From: Alphaproteobacteria bacterium
GTDB taxonomy: Bacteria; Pseudomonadota; Alphaproteobacteria; CAAGCB01; CAG-977
Reading direction: 5' to 3'
Assembly (NCBI GenBank): GCA_900768185.1
Contig: CAAGCB010000004.1
Location: 62,001-126,000 of the forward strand
Length of the DNA stretch: 64,000 bases
Every line of letters starts with the position of its first letter. The stretch's first letter is position 1. The position numbers and the translations under genes were made by a program. Of this stretch, positions 59,241 through 64,000 are shown piece after piece. The notes under the pieces were generated by a model that was not told the DNA's origin, did not search any database, and was given only the letters and a program-made list of their open reading frames with translations.

Positions 59241-59831
59241 CTATTCGGGATAGCCGACGACCTGCGACACGATCACCTGCTTGCCGTCGGACAGGTTCAG
59301 TGCTTTTGTCATTTCGTCGTTGTCCTTTCCGCCGCGCACGACGTTATTCAATCCGAACGCGGCGCAGAATAATCCGACGTTTTGGTACAGCGATCCCGCG
59401 TGCATTCCGGCGAATCTTCCGTTTTGCGCGACGTACAGCAGCGTCACGGGCGCCTTTTTCGCAAACGGCTGAGTGTTGATGTTTCGCAAATCCTTATCTG
59501 AAACGGGTAGCAACGCGTTTTCTTTGGCGTCATACAAAAACACGCCGTCCTTGTTCAAAACGTAGATGTCCATATCCTGTTTGTTCATCGCGGTCGGCGC
59601 GGTGCGCTTGCCGTCCTGACGGTTGACGCCGAACGCCGCCCACAGCATATCCGCCAGAATTTGCGGTTCGACGGATTTGTCGGCGAAAGAGCGCGTTGAT
59701 TTCCGCGCATTCAACGCGTCCATCAGCGGCATGCCGCCCGTTGTCCGCGGCGCGGGAAGCTTGATCGTTTCAGCGGCGAAAACGGATTGCGCCGATAGCA
59801 TCAAAGACAAAACGGCTAGGGACGATTTCAT
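59241..59831 (-). CDS. Secreted SagB/nitroreductase-family protein
   Basis: After a signal peptide (SSLAVLSLMLSAQSVFAAE) comes a compact FMN-type nitroreductase fold. The flavin-binding start LMDALNARKSTRSFADKSV and DMLWAAFGVNRQDGKRTAPT are the clearest signs. MHAGSLYQNVGLFCAAFGL and the end IVSQVVGYPE also fit SagB/ThcOx-type members. At 196 residues it is the short form. Periplasmic placement is unusual for a flavin oxidoreductase, though known in this subgroup. It lies 21 bases after the GGDEF-EAL gene on the same strand, so may be co-expressed. Substrate unknown; no azole-peptide genes are near. Confidence 0.85.
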   Translation of the reverse strand: MKSSLAVLSLMLSAQSVFAAETIKLPAPRTTGGMPLMDALNARKSTRSFADKSVEPQILADMLWAAFGVNRQDGKRTAPTAMNKQDMDIYVLNKDGVFLYDAKENALLPVSDKDLRNINTQPFAKKAPVTLLYVAQNGRFAGMHAGSLYQNVGLFCAAFGLNNVVRGGKDNDEMTKALNLSDGKQVIVSQVVGYPE

Positions 59832-59852
59832 AGCGTTATCCTTTTGAAAAAA

Positions 59853-62345
59853 TTAAAATTCGCGTTCGTTGCGTAAAAAATCGGGAATGTCGGCGGCGGG
59901 CATCGGGCGGCTGACGTAGTATCCCTGAATGATGTCGCACCCCTGCTTTTTCAGCAATTCCAGTTGTTCTTTGGTTTCGACGCCTTCGGAAACGATTTCC
60001 AATCCCAAGGTATGCCCCAGGTTGATAATGGCTTGAGCGATTTCGGCATCGTCGTAGTTATGCGTCATATCGCGCACAAACGACTGATCGATTTTCAAGC
60101 GGTCGACGGCAAAGCGTTTCAAATAGCTTAGCGACGAATAGCCCGTTCCGAAATCGTCAATCGCCAGCTTGATGCCGACGCGGGACAAGCGCGACAAAAT
60201 GTTATCCGCTTTGCGCGCGTCCTGCATAACGACGCTTTCGGTCAATTCCAGTTCCAGACGGTCGGGTGAAACGCCGCTGTCGGACAGGATTTTTTCGATT
60301 GTTCCTGCCAGATCTTCCTGCTGGAACTGAATGGCGGACAGATTGACCGCGATCGAAATTTTCGGCAATCCCATTTCGTCCCATTGTTTCAAATGGCGCA
60401 AGGCTTCTTTTAAAATCCAGTCGCCCAAAGGAATAATCAGCCCCGTATCTTCGGCGATCGGAATGAAACGCGCGGGCGACACGATGCCGCGCGTCGGGTG
60501 TATCCAGCGCACCAAAGCTTCCGCCGCGTTGATTTTTCCCGTATGAACGTTCAGCTGCGGCTGGAAATAAAGCGCAAATTCGTTTTGTACCAGCGCTTTG
60601 CGTAAATCGCGTTCCAAAGCCAGACGGTCTTCGGTTTCATCGTTCATTTCCTGCGAAAAGAAAAAATAGCTGTTCGGCGCGGAATTGGCGGCGGTACGCA
60701 AAGCCATGTCGGCGTAGTTCACCAGTTTGTCGGGATCGGTGTCGTCGTCCGGAAAAATGGAAATACCGACGTTTGCGCCGACGTTGACTTCCGTTTCGCC
60801 CAAAAATATCGGCGCCAAAATGGTTTCAATCATCGTCCGCGCGTTCATTGCCGCCGTTTCGGTGTTGGGAATGTCCTCAATCACCATCGTAAATTCGTCC
60901 CCGCCGATACGGGCGACAAAGTCGTTCGCCGACACCTGTTTTAACAGACGTTCGGCGACGATCTTTAATAAATCGTCCCCCGCCGCGTGTCCCAGCGTGT
61001 CGTTGATGCGGTTGAAATTTGTTAAATCGGCGAACAGAACGGCGACTTTTTTCTTGCGCGCCGCCGACCGTTTCAAAATCTGGCGCAACTGTTCGTGGAA
61101 CAAACGACGGTTCGGCAATCCCGTCAGCTGGTCGTAATTCGCCAGATGCAAAATCTGTCCTTCCGCGTTTTTGCGCTTTGTCACGTCGTCGCGCACGATC
61201 ACACAATACGTCAGATGCCCGTCGGCGTCCAAAATCGGCGAAATACGCTCGTCCACGGTGTACAGAGAACCGGATTTGTGCCGTTCGATGATTTCGCCGT
61301 GCCAGCATTTTCCCGTATGCAGGACGTTCCACATTTCCGTGTAAAACGCTTCGTTTTGCTGTTCGGTGCGCCGATGCACCAGTTTGTGTTCCAAAATTTC
61401 TTCGCGTCTGTAACCGCTTTGCGCGCAAAAGGCGTTGTTCACCCACAGCGCGATGCCCCGTTCGTCCGTAATGACAAAGGCGTTCGGCGACATTTCCAAC
61501 GCGGCGCGCTGCAACCGCATGCTTTGTTGATCGGCGGCGAACTGCATCGCCATGGCGGCGCGCAGGGAAAAAGTTTCCAGCCGCTGAATGGTTGCGTTGT
61601 CCAGCCGCCCCAGTCCCGAATGGATTTCCAAAACGCCGTCGACGCCATCATGCGTCACCAGCGGGAAAGTGACAATCTGACGGGTGTGTTCGCGCCCGTC
61701 GGCATCAACGGTTTTGTCATCAGTCAATTCGATGACGCAGGTTCTTTTGGTTCGGATCGCCTGCCCCGTCGGACCGAATTTTTCCGTCAAGTCGTCCCAG
61801 CGAATGGGATTGGACGGGAAACCGGCGGACGCTTTACCCGCGACGGCGCGCACGTCGACCGTGCCGTCTTTTTCCTTTTTACCGATCCAGACCAGCGGGC
61901 AGCCTATCAATTCAACGATTTTTTCGCACAAAAAAGCGCAAAACCGTTCCGGCGGCTGTCCGCGCAGAACGCGGCGCAAAGTCGCATGCAGAACGGAATC
62001 CATGCTTTCCGACATTTGGCGTTTGGAAATATCGCGCAACAGACAAACGTAACCGTCGTTACACGGGGTTAGGACGATTTCGACCGGAAATTCCGTGTCG
62101 TCCTTTCGCAAACCGACGATTTCCGCCGTATTTCCGATCGCGTTTTCCCCGCGCAAAGCCGTCAGTGCGCCGAAAGCCGCGGCGGGACGTTCCCCGTCGG
62201 GCAGAACCGTTTGAACGCGCTTGCCGATCAATTCGTCGTTATTGTAGCCGAACAGACGATGAACCGAAGAATTCGCCGCGACAATCTTTCCGTCGGAATC
62301 GATTTTTAAAACGGCACTCAGGTTGTTTTTTAACAGCGCGGCCAC
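59853..62345 (-). CDS. PAS-GAF-PAS-GGDEF-EAL cyclic-di-GMP signalling protein
   Basis: Domains in order: a PAS domain (residues about 10-120, SSVHRLFGYNNDELIGKRVQ), a GAF domain (about 145-300), a second PAS (about 310-425, ALEMSPNAFVITDERGIALW), then GGDEF at residues 481-485 (ARIGGDEFTMV) and EAL at 609-611 (EALVRW). Both signatures, and the DDFGTGYSSL loop, look intact, so it could make and degrade c-di-GMP. No transmembrane helix is apparent, so it is cytoplasmic. The GTG start 6-7 bases after AAGGAA is preferred over an upstream non-ATG extension. It is divergent to motA, linking it to motility. Confidence 0.93.
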   Translation of the reverse strand: MAALLKNNLSAVLKIDSDGKIVAANSSVHRLFGYNNDELIGKRVQTVLPDGERPAAAFGALTALRGENAIGNTAEIVGLRKDDTEFPVEIVLTPCNDGYVCLLRDISKRQMSESMDSVLHATLRRVLRGQPPERFCAFLCEKIVELIGCPLVWIGKKEKDGTVDVRAVAGKASAGFPSNPIRWDDLTEKFGPTGQAIRTKRTCVIELTDDKTVDADGREHTRQIVTFPLVTHDGVDGVLEIHSGLGRLDNATIQRLETFSLRAAMAMQFAADQQSMRLQRAALEMSPNAFVITDERGIALWVNNAFCAQSGYRREEILEHKLVHRRTEQQNEAFYTEMWNVLHTGKCWHGEIIERHKSGSLYTVDERISPILDADGHLTYCVIVRDDVTKRKNAEGQILHLANYDQLTGLPNRRLFHEQLRQILKRSAARKKKVAVLFADLTNFNRINDTLGHAAGDDLLKIVAERLLKQVSANDFVARIGGDEFTMVIEDIPNTETAAMNARTMIETILAPIFLGETEVNVGANVGISIFPDDDTDPDKLVNYADMALRTAANSAPNSYFFFSQEMNDETEDRLALERDLRKALVQNEFALYFQPQLNVHTGKINAAEALVRWIHPTRGIVSPARFIPIAEDTGLIIPLGDWILKEALRHLKQWDEMGLPKISIAVNLSAIQFQQEDLAGTIEKILSDSGVSPDRLELELTESVVMQDARKADNILSRLSRVGIKLAIDDFGTGYSSLSYLKRFAVDRLKIDQSFVRDMTHNYDDAEIAQAIINLGHTLGLEIVSEGVETKEQLELLKKQGCDIIQGYYVSRPMPAADIPDFLRNEREF

Positions 62346-62536
62346 AGTAGTGTTCCTTATCAGACTGCATGTAGAAGTCGTTGCGCCTTTTATAGCGTGA
62401 CGCGGGATAAAAATCAAAGAAAAATCGGAATCCGCCCTCAAATTTTGCCTTGTAAAGGTTTTATCCGTTGATTTTTGTCAAACGGCGGGTTAAAAAAATA
62501 GCAAAAGGTTCACATAACTTTCTAAGGATTTGCGGC

Positions 62537-63325
62537 ATGTCTGCTTTGGTTGGGATTATTTTGGGCTGGGGGATTGTTTTTACCTCCATTCGCTTGGCGA
62601 CCCCCGATATGTTGTCGTTTTGGGACTTGAACAGTTTTTTGCTGGTCATCATCGGTCCGTATTTTTCGATGCTGATGGCGTATTCGGGCAAGGACGTCAA
62701 CTCCGCCAACAAAAAATGGCTGGGCGCGTTTAAAAAGGACGTTCCGATCCCGTATAAAGACGAAGTCGGGCGGTTCGTGCGCTGGGCGTACATCACGCAA
62801 AAAAACGGATTGCAGGGACTGGAAAACGACGCCATGTCGACCGTCGGCGAAAACGATCCTTTTTTAAAGTACGGCGTCGAACTGGTGATTTCGGGCTATA
62901 CGGGAACGGAAATTCGCGAAATTTTAAAGGAATCCGCCTTCAGCACTTATCAGCGCGACGGCAAGCCGTCTGAAATTTTAACAAACATCGGGGGTTACGC
63001 TCCCGCATTCGGTATGGCGGGAACCCTGATCGGACTGGTCGTCATGCTGGGCAATATGGGCGCCGATCCCGCCGCAATCGGATCCGGCATGGCGGTGGCG
63101 TTGATTACGACGTTCTACGGCGTTATGTCAGCCCGTCTGATTTATCTGCCCATCGGCGTGAAACTGGGGGCGAAAAACGACGAAACGCTGTTTCGCAACC
63201 TGCTGGTGACGGAAAGTCTTGTCCTGCTGGCGGAACGCAAAAGCCCCCGTTACATTCAGGACAAGCTGAACGCGTTTTTGGATCCGTCCCAACATTTCCT
63301 GATCGACCGCGACATGCAACGCTGA
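62537..63325 (+). CDS. motA: Flagellar motor stator protein MotA
   Basis: MotA forms with MotB the proton-driven stator. Four membrane helices are visible: SALVGIILGWGIVFTSIRL and FLLVIIGPYFSMLMAY at the N-terminus, then GGYAPAFGMAGTLIGLVVML and GMAVALITTFYGVMSARLIY. The last pair carries the conserved Pro/Ala/Gly proton-channel pattern. The cytoplasmic loop contains charged residues (KKDVPIPYKDEVGRF). At 262 residues it is normal. AAGGA lies before the ATG; a longer frame starts in the divergent region and is rejected. It is followed by motB after 13 bases. Confidence 0.93.
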   Translation: MSALVGIILGWGIVFTSIRLATPDMLSFWDLNSFLLVIIGPYFSMLMAYSGKDVNSANKKWLGAFKKDVPIPYKDEVGRFVRWAYITQKNGLQGLENDAMSTVGENDPFLKYGVELVISGYTGTEIREILKESAFSTYQRDGKPSEILTNIGGYAPAFGMAGTLIGLVVMLGNMGADPAAIGSGMAVALITTFYGVMSARLIYLPIGVKLGAKNDETLFRNLLVTESLVLLAERKSPRYIQDKLNAFLDPSQHFLIDRDMQR

Positions 63326-63338
63326 AAGGATTTTCGCA

Positions 63339-64000
63339 ATGCCGATGCCTTCCAAGAAAAAAGAGATCAATACCGACGACTGGCAGGGGACTTACGGCGA
63401 CTGCGTAACGCTGTTGCTGTGCTTTTTCGTCATGTTGCTGGCGGCGTCGAAAATGGATACGGTCATGTTCGAACAAATCAGAACGGGCATGGCGCGCGAA
63501 TTTACGGACAAACAGCCGGACAGTCCCGTTATGTTGCTGCGTTCTGATTTGGACGACGATTTGCGCGCGCTTAACATGGATTCGACGGCGACGCTGGGCA
63601 GCGATCACGTCGGTTTGATTTTGGATTTGGAAACGGACGCTTTTTTCGACAGCGGTTCGGCGGAGTTGAAGCCCGCCGCCATTCCCGTCCTGCGCCGTTT
63701 GGCGTCGACGCTGAATTCCCCGCGCTATCGTATTTTCAGATTCGAAGTACAGGGACATACGGACGACGAACCGATTGCGACATCGCATTTTCCGTCAAAC
63801 TGGGAACTGTCGTCCGCGCGCGCGTCCGCCGTTACACGCTTTTTAATTCAAAGCGGCATTGATCCGACACGTTTGCGCGCCGTCGGTTTGGCAGACGTTC
63901 AACCGCGCTATCCGAACAGAGACGCTTACGGCGAGCCGATTCAGCACAATCGGCGGCGCAATCGGCGCGTTCGTCTGCGCATGGATCCCGTATATAAATA
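63339..64000 (+). CDS. motB: Flagellar motor protein MotB, cut at the right window edge
   Basis: MotB anchors the stator to peptidoglycan and carries the proton-binding Asp. An N-terminal cytoplasmic tail precedes the helix TYGDCVTLLLCFFVMLLAAS with Asp21 near its start. The OmpA-like domain follows (DLETDAFFDSGSAELKPAAI, FEVQGHTDDEPI, NWELSSARASAV, NRRRNRRVRLRM). The sequence ends two bases into the codon after residue 220; those bases are TA, so the stop probably lies right there. Then it would be about 220 residues, shorter than the E. coli protein of 308, with a short plug and linker region. Confidence 0.92.
   Translation, partial: MPMPSKKKEINTDDWQGTYGDCVTLLLCFFVMLLAASKMDTVMFEQIRTGMAREFTDKQPDSPVMLLRSDLDDDLRALNMDSTATLGSDHVGLILDLETDAFFDSGSAELKPAAIPVLRRLASTLNSPRYRIFRFEVQGHTDDEPIATSHFPSNWELSSARASAVTRFLIQSGIDPTRLRAVGLADVQPRYPNRDAYGEPIQHNRRRNRRVRLRMDPVYK

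Noticed and set aside
61095..62072. A 325-codon plus-strand frame across the PAS-GAF-PAS-GGDEF-EAL gene
   Set aside because: Opposite to conserved PAS, GAF and GGDEF coding sequence, without a ribosome site.
1..64000. CRISPR arrays, intact insertion sequences or prophage genes
   Set aside because: No regularly spaced repeats, transposase motifs or phage structural genes were seen on reading both strands.

Overview
This window is a gene-dense stretch of an alphaproteobacterial chromosome. The assignment rests on bS21 with a long basic C-terminal extension, one bifunctional RelA/SpoT protein directly behind rpoZ, an rplM-rpsI pair, the gyrA-coaD-peptidylprolyl isomerase operon, and a GyrA that carries Ala where E. 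coli has Ser83. An ADP-forming acyl-CoA synthetase and a large glycogen operon suggest fermentative, storage-polymer metabolism, possibly in a host-associated lineage. The genus cannot be read from the sequence.

Layout. 0-10 kb: lineage-type accessory genes (a large hydrophilic protein cut by the left edge, an HExxH protein, a TspO-like membrane protein, a Sel1-repeat protein coupled to a secreted Cys-rich Lys-tailed protein, a DUF2934-like protein with a histone-H1-like tail, a zeta-toxin-like P-loop kinase) mixed with rpsU, trmJ, rmuC and queH. 10.4-21 kb: one five-gene operon glgE-mak-glgB-glgX-malQ for building and remodelling alpha-glucan. 21-31.7 kb: a coiled-coil membrane protein, a GT2 glycosyltransferase, rplM-rpsI, a lipoprotein, uridine phosphorylase, an outer-membrane barrel, a PIG-L deacetylase-MFS-htpX operon, a family-5-type uracil-DNA glycosylase and a NYN-domain protein. 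31.8-40.6 kb: housekeeping run rpoZ-rsh-acpS-lepB-rnc-era-recO-parC-pagP. About 40.65-40.95 kb: tRNA-Ser(UGA) with a partial duplication of its 3' end and terminator. 41-49.2 kb: cell-envelope genes (mltB-type, rlpA, dac) leading into tmk-holB-tatD-MBL hydrolase. 49.2-50 kb: a noncoding gap of about 800 bases that is largely unexplained. 50-54.3 kb, minus strand: ssb, gyrA, coaD, peptidylprolyl isomerase. 54.6-56.7 kb: the acyl-CoA synthetase. 56.7-58.8 kb: a small AT-rich accessory patch with a decayed RhuM-family gene, two unusual genes and a candidate structured RNA. 58.8-64 kb: a GNAT acetyltransferase, a secreted SagB-like nitroreductase, a PAS-GAF-PAS-GGDEF-EAL protein and motA-motB, the last cut by the right edge.

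How the genes work together. Mak can make maltose-1-phosphate and GlgE can polymerise it. GlgB branches the product, and GlgX and MalQ debranch and redistribute chains. No treS, glgA, glgC, glgM or glgP lies in the operon, so the source of maltose or maltose-1-phosphate is open. RpoZ and Rsh link transcription to the stringent response. The MltB-like, RlpA and DacA-like proteins form a peptidoglycan-remodelling block. The GGDEF-EAL protein, transcribed away from motAB, suggests c-di-GMP control next to motility.

Most promising unexplained items: the long self-complementary RNA candidate at 58.34-58.56 kb, which has its own promoter and terminator; the gap at 49.26-50.0 kb; the AT-rich two-gene patch; the apparently TreS-less GlgE operon; and the tRNA-Ser 3'-end duplication. 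I found no CRISPR array, intact IS element, prophage or clear new defence system.
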